A stretch of 52,463 bases of DNA from Planctomycetaceae bacterium. GTDB lineage: Bacteria; Planctomycetota; Planctomycetia; Pirellulales; Pirellulaceae. Numbering within the stretch: position 1 is the stretch's first letter; each line of letters begins with the position of its first letter. The stretch lies in contig PBOG01000230.1 in NCBI GenBank assembly GCA_002724245.1, forward strand, positions 1 through 52,463, given 5' to 3'. The notes below the pieces were generated by a model, which was not told where the DNA came from, made no database searches, and was given only the letters and a program-made list of their open reading frames with translations. Below, one piece after another: positions 8,370-17,546 of the stretch. The translations under genes and the position numbers were made by a program.

Positions 8370-10514
8370 TCAGTCGACGGGGAACCCGCGTTTGCGTAAT
8401 AGCGCGTCGGTGTCGACATCGCGGCCACGGAAAGCGCGAAAGCCAGTCTCCGGATCAACCGTATCGCCGACAGACAGGACTTCGTCGTAGAGACGTTGCG
8501 CGATGGCTGAATCATAGAATCCACCTGCCTCGGTAAACACCTCGGCGGCGTCTGCTGTCAGCGCATCCGCCCACAGGTAGCTGTAGTAACCCGCTGAGTA
8601 GCCATCACCCGAGAAGATATGGGCAAATTGTGGCGTGCGATGACGCATGACAATTTCGGTTGGCATTCCCAGTTCCGCCAGAGTTTCACGTTCGAAGGCA
8701 TCAGGATTGATCTCCGTGTCACCCGCCAGATGCAGCCGCATGTCAACCAACGCGCTGGCCAGATACTCGACGGTATTGAATCCCTCGTTGAATGTTGCTG
8801 CCCGTTTGATTTTTTCCAGCAATTCGGTGGGCAGCGGTTGCCCCGTTTGATAGTGGATGGCGAAGCGATTGAGAACTTCCGGAGTCGACAGCCAGTGCTC
8901 GAAAATCTGTGAAGGAAATTCGACGTAGTCGCGTGCCACGGAGGTACCCGACTGTGAGGGGTAGGTTACGTGGGAGCACAACCCGTGCAAAGCGTGGCCG
9001 AATTCATGAAACAGCGTTTCTGCATCGTCCCAGGAAATGAGTACCGTTTCGCCTTCGCTGGCGGCGACGAAATTCGAGTTGTTGGACACGATGGGAGAGA
9101 CGGCTGTGCCCAGGTTCTCTTGAGCGCGATAGGAAGTCATCCAGGCGCCGCTACGTTTGCCTTCGCGGGCAAAGGGGTCCAGGTACCAGAGTCCCAGGTG
9201 TTCGTCTTGTCGATCGAGCACTTCCCAGACCCGTACGTCTGGATGAAAAACAGGTAAGTCCGTGAGCGGCTTGAATTGCAAACCAAACAGCTCACCTGCG
9301 ACCCAGAACATCGCTTCCCGAAGTTTCTCAAATTGCAGATACGGTTTCACTTCATTGAAGTCGAGGTCGTATTTTTGCTTTCGTACTTTTTCGGCGAAGT
9401 AGCGATAATCCCAGGGTGCGATCTTCAGATCGGGATCCTCGGCATCGGCCAGGGTTTGCATGTCGGCGACTTCTTCACGCACACGGGCGACTGCTTTGGG
9501 CCAGACTTTCAGCAACAGGTCCATCGCGGCCTGGGGCGTTTTCGCCATTTGTGGCTCGAGGCGCCAGTGCGCATGCGTCGGATATCCCAGTAATTGTGCA
9601 CGGACGGCGCGGAGCCTGAGAATTTCGGAGATGATCGCGTTGTTGTCGTGGTTGTCACCGTTATCGCCACGGTTGTAGTAGGTACGCCAGACGCGTTCGC
9701 GATGTGGACGATGGTCCGCATAGGTCAGAAACGGGTCCATTGCCGACCGCGTATTGGTAACGGCCCAGGCATCCTGGCGGCCGTGTTCGGCCGCAGCGCG
9801 GGCCATCGCGTTGACGACGCTGGGCGGCAAGCCGCTGAGTTCCTCTGCGTTTTCGATCCAAGTGATGTGATTCTGTTCATCGGCCAGTAAGTTCTGGCTA
9901 AAGTCGGTGTAGAGTTGCGCCAGACGCTGGTTGATCTGGGAAAGACGCGCTTTGTCGTCGTCGGCTAGTTTGGCGCCACGCCGCACGAACGATTTATAGC
10001 GATCATCCAGCAGTCGCAACTGCGCCGACGAAAGCCCTGCCTGGGAGCGGTTCTCGTAAATCGTAGCGATGCGGGCAAATAATTGTTCGTTTTGTGTGAT
10101 ACGGTCGCGGAATGCGGCCAGCTGGGGTGAGACGACTCGTTCCACATCGGGAATCGGGCCCAGGTTCAGGTTGGAGGCATGCACGCCCAACAGCACTTCC
10201 AGCCGTTCGAGTACGCGACCAGCGGATTCCAGTGGGACCAGCGTGTTGGTGAAACTGGGAGCCTCGGACTGTTCCGCGATGGCGGTAATTTCCTGTTCGG
10301 CCTCAGCGATCGCTGTTTCAAACGCTTCCGGAAAGGCTTGTGGTCGCACCAGGTTCCAGGGTGGGACGCCTCCGTACGGCCCTCCCCACGGTTTGAGCAT
10401 CATGTGTTGGTCCTGTTCTTGTCCGTGTAACGTCGCCAGTTGGTTGTTTCCGAACAGCGCGATAGCGAGTAGTAGTGATGCCTGTGTGATGTTGCCGCGT
10501 GGGAAGGTTTTCAT
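8370..10514 (-). CDS. Exported M3 family oligopeptidase (peptidyl-dipeptidase Dcp-like)
   Basis: M3 zinc peptidases cut short peptides inside a deep cavity. The catalytic motif HEFGHALHG is at residues 503-511, with H503 and H507 as zinc ligands and E504 as the base. The third ligand is expected in the conserved downstream segment around YVEFPSQIFEHW. At 714 residues it has full Dcp length. A signal peptide (ITQASLLLAIALFGNNQLATLHG) puts it in the periplasm. GGCGGG lies about 7 bases before the ATG. It is the last gene of the minus-strand block and converges with the ceramidase-like gene across 144 bases in which I see no strong terminator. Confidence 0.92.
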   Translation of the reverse strand: MKTFPRGNITQASLLLAIALFGNNQLATLHGQEQDQHMMLKPWGGPYGGVPPWNLVRPQAFPEAFETAIAEAEQEITAIAEQSEAPSFTNTLVPLESAGRVLERLEVLLGVHASNLNLGPIPDVERVVSPQLAAFRDRITQNEQLFARIATIYENRSQAGLSSAQLRLLDDRYKSFVRRGAKLADDDKARLSQINQRLAQLYTDFSQNLLADEQNHITWIENAEELSGLPPSVVNAMARAAAEHGRQDAWAVTNTRSAMDPFLTYADHRPHRERVWRTYYNRGDNGDNHDNNAIISEILRLRAVRAQLLGYPTHAHWRLEPQMAKTPQAAMDLLLKVWPKAVARVREEVADMQTLADAEDPDLKIAPWDYRYFAEKVRKQKYDLDFNEVKPYLQFEKLREAMFWVAGELFGLQFKPLTDLPVFHPDVRVWEVLDRQDEHLGLWYLDPFAREGKRSGAWMTSYRAQENLGTAVSPIVSNNSNFVAASEGETVLISWDDAETLFHEFGHALHGLCSHVTYPSQSGTSVARDYVEFPSQIFEHWLSTPEVLNRFAIHYQTGQPLPTELLEKIKRAATFNEGFNTVEYLASALVDMRLHLAGDTEINPDAFERETLAELGMPTEIVMRHRTPQFAHIFSGDGYSAGYYSYLWADALTADAAEVFTEAGGFYDSAIAQRLYDEVLSVGDTVDPETGFRAFRGRDVDTDALLRKRGFPVD

Positions 10515-10632
10515 GCATCATCCCGCCGGATGTACGAAAGGGAGATTACGAGCCGCCAGTCTAACAGGTGGTGCCGGGCTGTCTCCCCCTGGTCCTGCCC
10601 GGGTTACACTCTCTTTCAGGCAAGGCGATCAC

Positions 10633-11652
10633 TCACAGGTTCGCGGCACCCTCGTCTTCCGGAATGCCGAACGCCGTGGTGGCATTTCGCCAGAAAATTC
10701 CCTCGATCTGGTCACGTGAAAGTTGGGCGGTTTCGGCTGCGAATTTCAATGACATCAACTGTTCGTAGACCGATAGGATGGGACGTCCGTCGCAGTGAGG
10801 GAATTGCAGACCGCCCTGGTCTGCGTCGTAGTGCTGCCAGGCACGTCCCAGCGCTGCGTAATGCCCGTGGAAAAAAGCGGCCCCCACGCCGTCGGAACCC
10901 CAGAAGATACGCTGTGGGTCCTCTTGGGTCAGCAGTGTCACGTAGGGTCGCACATCGGTTACCGCCGAGGTGTCGTAGTAAATGTTCGGCATGTCACGTA
11001 ACCGATTAATCGCCTGGCGGATTGGCCAGTAGGTAAAACTTCGAGCACAGTGGGCCAGTAACCAGCGGATGTTGGGATAACGTCGCGTCGTGTATTCCTC
11101 CAGGTCGTCCAGGTTGTGCCGGTCAGCGCAGCCGTCGAATCGGGAAAGGTGCATCGTGACCCACCAGCCGTGCTGGTTGGCCAGTTCCATCTGCTCGTGC
11201 GGCAGGAATTCGTGGATGCGGCACTCGGCGATGTCGCCAGTTACGGAAAACGTTCGATAGGGCTTCAGGCCAATGAACTGTGGGTTCTGCAGGTCGCGCT
11301 CAATGTCGTCGAGTTGGCAGCCGGGAGTGACCAGGCGGTTGTGCCGGATTCCAGGTATACCAGTGATTTCTTGCCGAACGGATTCGACATGCCGTTCCAC
11401 GACGGGATGTCCAGAAGGGGTGCCCAGGATGAGATACTGCAGTTGGCGTCCCGGGTAGAGAACACGGGCCCAGTCGTTGAGCGTAGCCAGGTTGTGGTCT
11501 TCGTGTACAAACCCAGCGGGAATATTTGCCAGGTTCGAATTCCAGAAGAAGTGAATGTGCGCGTCGAGCATCCGTTCCGGCACAAAGTCTGCGAGCTCTT
11601 GTTCCCAGATTTCTTGATCGGTAACGCGGTAGTCGATAGCGGTCGCTTCCAT
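10633..11652 (-). CDS. Amidohydrolase-related metal-dependent hydrolase (amidohydrolase 2 type)
   Basis: This predicted TIM-barrel metalloenzyme belongs to the group containing decarboxylases and lactonases such as ACMSD. The DAHIHFF motif gives the HxH metal ligands on strand 1. WWVTMHLSRF and WLLAHCAR supply later histidines, and FWGSDG carries the strand-8 aspartate. No signal peptide is visible, so it is probably cytoplasmic. I chose the ATG at 11652. An in-frame GTG at 11727 would add 25 residues without family features, and neither start has a clear ribosome-binding site. It sits between the dehydrogenase-cytochrome and the M3 peptidase on the same strand. Confidence 0.8.
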   Translation of the reverse strand: MEATAIDYRVTDQEIWEQELADFVPERMLDAHIHFFWNSNLANIPAGFVHEDHNLATLNDWARVLYPGRQLQYLILGTPSGHPVVERHVESVRQEITGIPGIRHNRLVTPGCQLDDIERDLQNPQFIGLKPYRTFSVTGDIAECRIHEFLPHEQMELANQHGWWVTMHLSRFDGCADRHNLDDLEEYTTRRYPNIRWLLAHCARSFTYWPIRQAINRLRDMPNIYYDTSAVTDVRPYVTLLTQEDPQRIFWGSDGVGAAFFHGHYAALGRAWQHYDADQGGLQFPHCDGRPILSVYEQLMSLKFAAETAQLSRDQIEGIFWRNATTAFGIPEDEGAANL

Positions 11653-11748
11653 TGTGGCTGCTTTGATGTTCAGGGATGCGTGCGGGAATGTTTCTTGTCG
11701 GTGAACATGCTGGCCCTCTGGCCACACACGGCACCAACGCGTCAGCGT

Positions 11749-14700
11749 TCAGGGCCTGCTCGGTTGCTTGTCTGGAGTGGGTTGCATTGACTGAATCAAG
11801 GCGATGACGTCAGCCAGATCTTGTGGCGACAGGTCTTTTTCCAGTCCCTCGGGCATCAGTGAGACACCCGTTGCCGCGAGTTCCTCGATCGTATTACGGA
11901 GAATGACGTCTTGCCGCGCTTCCGCCCGCTTCAAGGTAATACTGGTGGCGGTCTCCGCGGCGATGATCCCATTAAAGATGCGACCACTTTCTGTGACCAC
12001 CGTATAGGTATTGAAATTGGGTTGTGCTTCCCGATTCGGGTCGAGGATCGCGAGCAGGAGATCGGCAGCAGATTTGTTCTGCACTGAAGTTAACTCGGGT
12101 GCGACGCGATAGCCGGTGTCACGAATCCGGTGGCAGGTGGAACACTTCTTCTTGAAAACGATGAAGCCACGGTCGGCGTCACCGCGTAGTTCCAGGACAC
12201 CACGGAACTGCTGAACGACCTGGGCGCGATCGGAATTGACCTCACCGCCGAGAATCTCCTGACTGCGCTCACGAATCGCCCTGTTGGGATGTTTCAGCAA
12301 GAGTTGTTTCTGGTCGCGCCCCAACTCGCTGCGACGCACCGTTTGGGAAGAGACGGCCGTTAACAAGAGCGCGATCCGGCTGGGGCTGGAAAGCAGCGCA
12401 TCGGCTGCATCTCTCCGCAACTGAGGGCTGTAGGTTCTCCAATGGTCAAGCAATAAACGGCCTGCTGACTCGGACGATTGCTGGGCCAGCGCGGCCACCA
12501 AGGCGCGTTGCAGCAACTGCGGACTTCTGGGCGAGAGCAATTGCGGTGCCAGGGAAGCAACGGCTTCAAAGGAGGCGAAGGCCAATACGCCAATGGCCTG
12601 GCTGCGCTGCATCACAGATTGTCTTTCGTCAACCGCGGTTTGCTGGGCCCGCTGAAAGGCTGTTTGCACCTGTTGGCGGACGGCCACGGGGGTTGATTTT
12701 GCGTCTAGTAACTGGGTTAGTGTGGCGCCCCGGCGGCTGAGTCCCTCCCCGAGTCCTGCCAATGTGACTTGCTGGACTGCGGCGAGAGAGTCCGCCGCAG
12801 TCGCGCTGGCCAGCAGGCGTACCGCGGCACCCGGGTCACGGTCCGCACCGGCCAGCAGGCACAGTTCGGATAACCAGGACAGCACCTGCTCGCGTTGCGG
12901 TCCACTCGCGTCAGGCAGTAGTGCTCGGCCAATGCGGTCTGCGTTCTGACCCACAGACGAGAGCAGCGCGGTACGGATTTCCTGACCGGTTTGCGGAGCG
13001 CGGGCAAGTTTCGCCAGGGTTTCAATCGCCACATCGCCCGAGGCTTCGCCGAGCGAAAAAGCCAGTTGGAAACGAACGCGATCGTCCGGATCACTGTGCA
13101 AGGCAGCCAGTGTCTCGATTAAATCAGGCGATTGGGACAAGAATGGTTCAGCGAGTCGTACCGCGTGCTCTCGAATGCGAGGATGCGCGTCGCGTGTTGC
13201 CAACGCAACCTGCTGCGCGGTCAGTACATCAAGTCCAGCGAGTGTGTACAACGCGTGTAAACGAGCCAGTGGCCGCGACGAAGATGTGAGTGTGCGCAGT
13301 AGTGGCCGGGTCGCTTTCTTGTCGCCGCGTTGCCACAACAGGCGCTGGGCGGTCTCTCGATTCCAGGCATTGTCCGATTCCAATTCACGCACGAGCTGAT
13401 CGCTGCTCAGGTCACCTAGCGGGACGGTTTGCATCCGTTTGATACCGGGCGGAACAATCCGGTAAATGCGGCCTCGATCGCTGCCGTTTTGGAGGTCGAG
13501 AAATTGTTTGATTTCAGCCGGGATGGAGTACGGATGTTCGACCGTCTGGCGATACATGTCCAGCACGTAGAGCGTGCCGTCAGGGGCATTCACGAAATTG
13601 ACAGGCCGGAACCAGTTGTCCGACGAACGGATCATTTCTTCCTCTTGATCGGCGCGCTGCGCAGTAAAGAGTACGCCGCGCGGAGTAAGGGACTTGCGAT
13701 GCACAATGTTGCCACCCACATCGCCTACGAACACGTTGCCTTGAAATTCAGCCGGGTAGGCGCCGCCTCGATAGACGGTGATGCCCGTTGCCGAAGTGAA
13801 GTAACCGACGGGGTATTCCGTGGGAACGACGCCTTTTTTGCCATTGGGGTCGAGCGGCAGGAACTCCCAGGCTCCCTGTTTATTGACAACCAGTTTGTAG
13901 CCCTTGGCGGCGGCCCGCCATTGCTGGCGGATGATCCGCCAGGGTTCCGGAGGACTAGTACGGAAAACGCGCGCACTGGCTCCATCTGCCGCAATGCTAC
14001 GAATGGAATTTGAGACGGCCAGGGCCGGGTTGCGAGCCAGATATCTGCGGGGAAAGACGATCTGTTGCACGTGATTACTGTTACTGCAGACGAAGCGGTT
14101 TCCCCAGTCGTCCATCGAATGGCCGAACTGCTGGCCGCCCGTTACGACTTCGAACTGTTCGGTCCGCGGATCGAATCGCAAGTCGGCACCTTGCACCGGA
14201 AAGAGTGATTGATCGCGGTGCTTCAGGGTGAGCGGGTTGCGACCTGCAGCCAGATAAATCTTTTGATCCAGGCCCCACTTCAAGTTATTGGCTAGCGATT
14301 GGACATTGTCTCGCCCAAAGCCACTCAGGACGATTTCACGTACATCGGCGCGCCCGTCTCCATCGGTGTCTTTGAAGTAGTACAGGTACTGGGGGGCCAG
14401 CACGAAGAGTCCGCCGTTGTAGCAACAGACAGAGGTAGGCCAACTAATCTTGTCAGCGAATACGACGCTTCGATCCATCCGTCCATCACCGTCGGTATCT
14501 TCCAGCAGGCGGATGATACCGGCGTCTTTCTTTCCGCCTCCCTGGGGGTTCAGTCGCGTTGGTTCCTGCGAGAAGGGGTAACCATGCATTTCAGCCACGA
14601 ACATCCTGCCCCAGGCGTCGAAGCAGGCGTCGACGGGGTCTGCCACCAGGGGTTCGGCGGCCACGAGTTCCAGGCGGCAACCTTGGGCCAGCTCGAACGT

Positions 14701-14889
14701 ATCGAGAGCCTCTGCAGGTTCGGTGGCGGGGACGGGTGGCAGGTCGGCAGCGGTGACGGTGCGGCGGTTGGGTGCTTCATCTGCGGCGAAGACCAGGCGG
14801 GTGATCAGCAGCCCACAGAGCACACCAGCCGGAATTTTACAGGAGAGGGCCCCGGTACGTCCGGGGGCTCGAAACGATGCTGTGTTCAT
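11749..14889 (-). CDS. PVC-type dehydrogenase with HEAT repeats and c-type haem site
   Basis: This 1046-residue exported protein follows the common planctomycete layout. A signal peptide ends near LVFAADEAP. A beta-propeller dehydrogenase-like domain covers roughly residues 60-480, with calcium-binding-like DTDGDGRMD and DTDGDGRAD loops. A HEAT-like alpha-helical stretch spans roughly 490-880, followed by a cytochrome c domain with C916-S-T-C919-H920. The C-terminal GRIFNGI to SLMPEGLEKDL region is the usual PVC haem-domain tail. Such proteins are thought to oxidise sugars or related compounds in the periplasm and pass electrons to the haem; the substrate is unknown. The ribosome-binding site is weak. 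It lies 187 bases downstream of the SUMF1 fusion gene. Confidence 0.88.
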   Translation of the reverse strand: MNTASFRAPGRTGALSCKIPAGVLCGLLITRLVFAADEAPNRRTVTAADLPPVPATEPAEALDTFELAQGCRLELVAAEPLVADPVDACFDAWGRMFVAEMHGYPFSQEPTRLNPQGGGKKDAGIIRLLEDTDGDGRMDRSVVFADKISWPTSVCCYNGGLFVLAPQYLYYFKDTDGDGRADVREIVLSGFGRDNVQSLANNLKWGLDQKIYLAAGRNPLTLKHRDQSLFPVQGADLRFDPRTEQFEVVTGGQQFGHSMDDWGNRFVCSNSNHVQQIVFPRRYLARNPALAVSNSIRSIAADGASARVFRTSPPEPWRIIRQQWRAAAKGYKLVVNKQGAWEFLPLDPNGKKGVVPTEYPVGYFTSATGITVYRGGAYPAEFQGNVFVGDVGGNIVHRKSLTPRGVLFTAQRADQEEEMIRSSDNWFRPVNFVNAPDGTLYVLDMYRQTVEHPYSIPAEIKQFLDLQNGSDRGRIYRIVPPGIKRMQTVPLGDLSSDQLVRELESDNAWNRETAQRLLWQRGDKKATRPLLRTLTSSSRPLARLHALYTLAGLDVLTAQQVALATRDAHPRIREHAVRLAEPFLSQSPDLIETLAALHSDPDDRVRFQLAFSLGEASGDVAIETLAKLARAPQTGQEIRTALLSSVGQNADRIGRALLPDASGPQREQVLSWLSELCLLAGADRDPGAAVRLLASATAADSLAAVQQVTLAGLGEGLSRRGATLTQLLDAKSTPVAVRQQVQTAFQRAQQTAVDERQSVMQRSQAIGVLAFASFEAVASLAPQLLSPRSPQLLQRALVAALAQQSSESAGRLLLDHWRTYSPQLRRDAADALLSSPSRIALLLTAVSSQTVRRSELGRDQKQLLLKHPNRAIRERSQEILGGEVNSDRAQVVQQFRGVLELRGDADRGFIVFKKKCSTCHRIRDTGYRVAPELTSVQNKSAADLLLAILDPNREAQPNFNTYTVVTESGRIFNGIIAAETATSITLKRAEARQDVILRNTIEELAATGVSLMPEGLEKDLSPQDLADVIALIQSMQPTPDKQPSRP

Positions 14890-15076
14890 CGATGGGTTCT
14901 GCCAATGTGAGGAGTCCAGATTCGCAAGTCTGGGAGCTGGGACCGCGCCGGTAGACCGGGCAACGGGCTTATTTTAGCAGCCGTGTGCAGGCCGAGCACC
15001 CGGTGCGGTCAGGCAAGTGTTCCCCCAGCGATACGACGGTACACACTCTGCTGTGTCATCGTGGCGGTGGTTCGAA

Positions 15077-17392
15077 TTAACGTTCTTTTTTGTCTGCCAG
15101 CAACTCAACGGTGTCGGCCACCAGATGCCAGTAGACGACGTCCTCGGCGAAGGAGGAGGTTTCCAGTGCAGGGACGGGAAAACCGGGGACTTGTAAAACC
15201 GCGTTGTACTGGGCAAAACGCAGATCGATGTAGATCCGGTTGTCACCTTGTGGCAACTGGTCGAACGAAGTGGGGTGATACAGTTCGCCGACCTCCCCAT
15301 ACAGGGCCGGCTTGGGAGGCGCTTCATCGACGAGCGTGAAGCAGAGGATCTGTCGGGCTTGCGCTTTGTCGACGGTCTTGGCGAGCCGCCGTGGAAACCA
15401 GTTGTAGCCAACGAAGAAGGCGACGTCGTTTGGCTGGAGGAGTTTATCCATTTGTGGATAGTAGGCGTTGCCTTCACTGAAGACCTTGAAAAGACCCGGG
15501 TCACCGGGCAGATTCTCCGGATCAAGCCCATGGATGAGTAGCGCGTAGCTGGTTTTTTTCTGGCGAGCTGCTTCTGCCAGCCAACGGGCAGCCTGGCGAA
15601 ATTTATGGCGTTGCCCATCAAGAATACGCCCGACAATCCGATCGATGTGACCCAGGTAGGTGTGCCCGAGTTGTCCCGCTGGGACCGAGGGCACGTTAAA
15701 CGCAGGTACGAATTTGTATTGATTCAGCAGGGGTTGGTTGAAGACTTGCGGACTTTCGTAGGTCACCGACAACAGGATTCCGGGCATCTTTCCTCGCCGC
15801 AGGAAGGCTCCGATCAGCTCGGCTTCGAAGGTCCACAAGTAGAGACGGTTTGCGATGCTGCGCCCGGAACAGACCTTTTCCGGCCAGCCATCGATGGCGA
15901 GCACTCCCCCGTCTGGGACGGTGTGTGTGACGGTCAGCAGGTTTTCATTGGGACCTACGGCTGCGGTGAGTCGTTGGGCTCCTTTTGCGGAGCCAAAGAA
16001 GATCACCAGGGCTTCCTCTGCGAGCAGTTGTTGTGCCAAGGGAACCGCGTGCTGGAGCTCTTCGGTTTCATTTTCAAATCCCAGCAGCACCACGTCGTTA
16101 CTGGTTGCTTTTTGGACGGTGAAGTGTTCGACAAATCCCTTGGTGCGGTAATAGGGCACTTTGTCTTTCGGTGAATCGAGCTGCTTGAAGCCGGCGGCCG
16201 ATCCTGGCGGTGTGTATTGACGTGAGAAGGCGATGCCGCCGGCTCGCCACACAGGTTCCAGTGAGAAGCTCTGGTCACCCGCCGAGAGTAATTGGCCATC
16301 CAGGTGAACGATGCGATCGGCGGCGAGGTTGGCGGCGCGGGTGATCCCTGGCAGGCGTTGCGTTGCCGCCGCGATTTCGTTGAGCACGAAATTAACGAAC
16401 CGGTCTCCGGCCTGTTGGACGTCAACCGGGCCGGTCTTCCGCGGTCTGGCGGCGGGGGCGACACAGCGGAAGCCGGTATACAGGTTCAAGTTGCCTGCCG
16501 CGGCACCCTGCCGGTCGGCACTCCGCAGGTGCAGGGCAACGTTGGCCCACGAGCCGCCGCGCCGGGCACGCAAAGTGGTTTTGGTGGGCAGCGTGTCGGT
16601 CTGGTAGGGGAGCTGATAATCGAGGCACCATTCCCAGGCATTCCCGGCCATGTCGTCGATCCCGAAGGGGCTTCTCGACTGGGGGAACGCACCGACTTCC
16701 GTCGTAAGTGGGTAGGCGGTCTTTTCCTGGCCGTCGTACCATTCGTTCCAGGCCTGGGCGCTGACGAGATCATGGCCTGCGTGATACGAACTGTTGTTGC
16801 ACAGGAGACGGTCCCATTGGCTGCCCCAGGGGAAGCCAGGACCAGGCTGCAGCTGACCTTGATTATCTTTCGTACCAGCGCCGCGGGCCGCGTATTCCCA
16901 CTGGGCCTCACTGGGGAGCTGCGTTCCGGCCCAGCGGCAATAGGCACGAGCGTCGTTCCAGCTGACTTCGACAACTGGATGATTTTCCTTGCCCGCCGGT
17001 GGTGTTGCGCCGTTCCAGTGGGGTGGGCTACGGTGCCCCGTGGCAGCGGTAAACCTGGCGTACTGCGCGTTGGTTACCTCATAGCGATACATATAGAAGG
17101 CATCCATGGTCCGCGCATGTCGGGGGGCTTCATCGTCGGTGTATTTCTTCCAGTCTTCTGGTAGTCCTGTGCGGTCGAACTGCGGTCCGATATCTGCGGG
17201 TGTCGAGCCCATCAGGAACCGGCCGCGCGGTACCAGCACCATTTCGGCTCCGTCCTTGGCGTTTTGCGCGGTGGCTGGTGGCGTGGGCGGGTCTGCAGCT
17301 GAGAGTCCGGTGATGAGCAGCGGGAAACAAAGCAAACCACAGATGCGGTAGCAGCGTCGTTGATGAGCCTGTCTTTGTTGATGCGCGGACAC
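15077..17392 (-). CDS. Exported SUMF1-domain protein fused to a large C-terminal domain, possibly SIS-like
   Basis: The N-terminal half is a formylglycine-generating-enzyme-type (SUMF1) domain, marked by GRFLMGST, YRYEVTNAQYARF, VSWNDARAYCRW, LPSEAQWEYAARG, DMAGNAWEWC, RRGGSWAN and YTGFRC. The paired cysteines of true formylglycine-generating enzymes are not seen near the C-terminal motif, so it is probably not a sulfatase activator. The C-terminal 430 residues include AANLAADRIVHLDGQLLSAG, WRAGGIAF and DVVLLGF, which resemble sugar-isomerase (SIS) domains; this is tentative. I chose the GTG at 17392 because AAGGGGG lies 5 bases upstream and the product then begins with a plausible signal peptide (CGLLCFPLLITGLSAADP). 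Upstream in-frame starts at 17437 and 17458 lack this. Confidence 0.7.
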   Translation of the reverse strand: MSAHQQRQAHQRRCYRICGLLCFPLLITGLSAADPPTPPATAQNAKDGAEMVLVPRGRFLMGSTPADIGPQFDRTGLPEDWKKYTDDEAPRHARTMDAFYMYRYEVTNAQYARFTAATGHRSPPHWNGATPPAGKENHPVVEVSWNDARAYCRWAGTQLPSEAQWEYAARGAGTKDNQGQLQPGPGFPWGSQWDRLLCNNSSYHAGHDLVSAQAWNEWYDGQEKTAYPLTTEVGAFPQSRSPFGIDDMAGNAWEWCLDYQLPYQTDTLPTKTTLRARRGGSWANVALHLRSADRQGAAAGNLNLYTGFRCVAPAARPRKTGPVDVQQAGDRFVNFVLNEIAAATQRLPGITRAANLAADRIVHLDGQLLSAGDQSFSLEPVWRAGGIAFSRQYTPPGSAAGFKQLDSPKDKVPYYRTKGFVEHFTVQKATSNDVVLLGFENETEELQHAVPLAQQLLAEEALVIFFGSAKGAQRLTAAVGPNENLLTVTHTVPDGGVLAIDGWPEKVCSGRSIANRLYLWTFEAELIGAFLRRGKMPGILLSVTYESPQVFNQPLLNQYKFVPAFNVPSVPAGQLGHTYLGHIDRIVGRILDGQRHKFRQAARWLAEAARQKKTSYALLIHGLDPENLPGDPGLFKVFSEGNAYYPQMDKLLQPNDVAFFVGYNWFPRRLAKTVDKAQARQILCFTLVDEAPPKPALYGEVGELYHPTSFDQLPQGDNRIYIDLRFAQYNAVLQVPGFPVPALETSSFAEDVVYWHLVADTVELLADKKER

Positions 17393-17546
17393 AGGAACCC
17401 CCTTAACCTGGAGTATTGAACAGGTGTGAGGCTGCATCTTAACAGAGAAATCAGCCACATTCGACGTTGGCCGCGCGGCTGCGAATCACGCCTATTGACG
17501 GGTGCAAACTGACCGCAGCCAGCGAGCGCGGCTGCCGTCTGCGGTC

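Noticed and set aside
11653-11727. GTG-started extension of the amidohydrolase
   Set aside because: It adds 25 residues without conserved features or a ribosome-binding site.
14974-15636. 220-residue frame antisense to nothing but overlapping the SUMF1 fusion gene in another frame
   Set aside because: Same-strand shadow of the larger gene, with low-complexity serine/arginine/proline-rich content and no family features.
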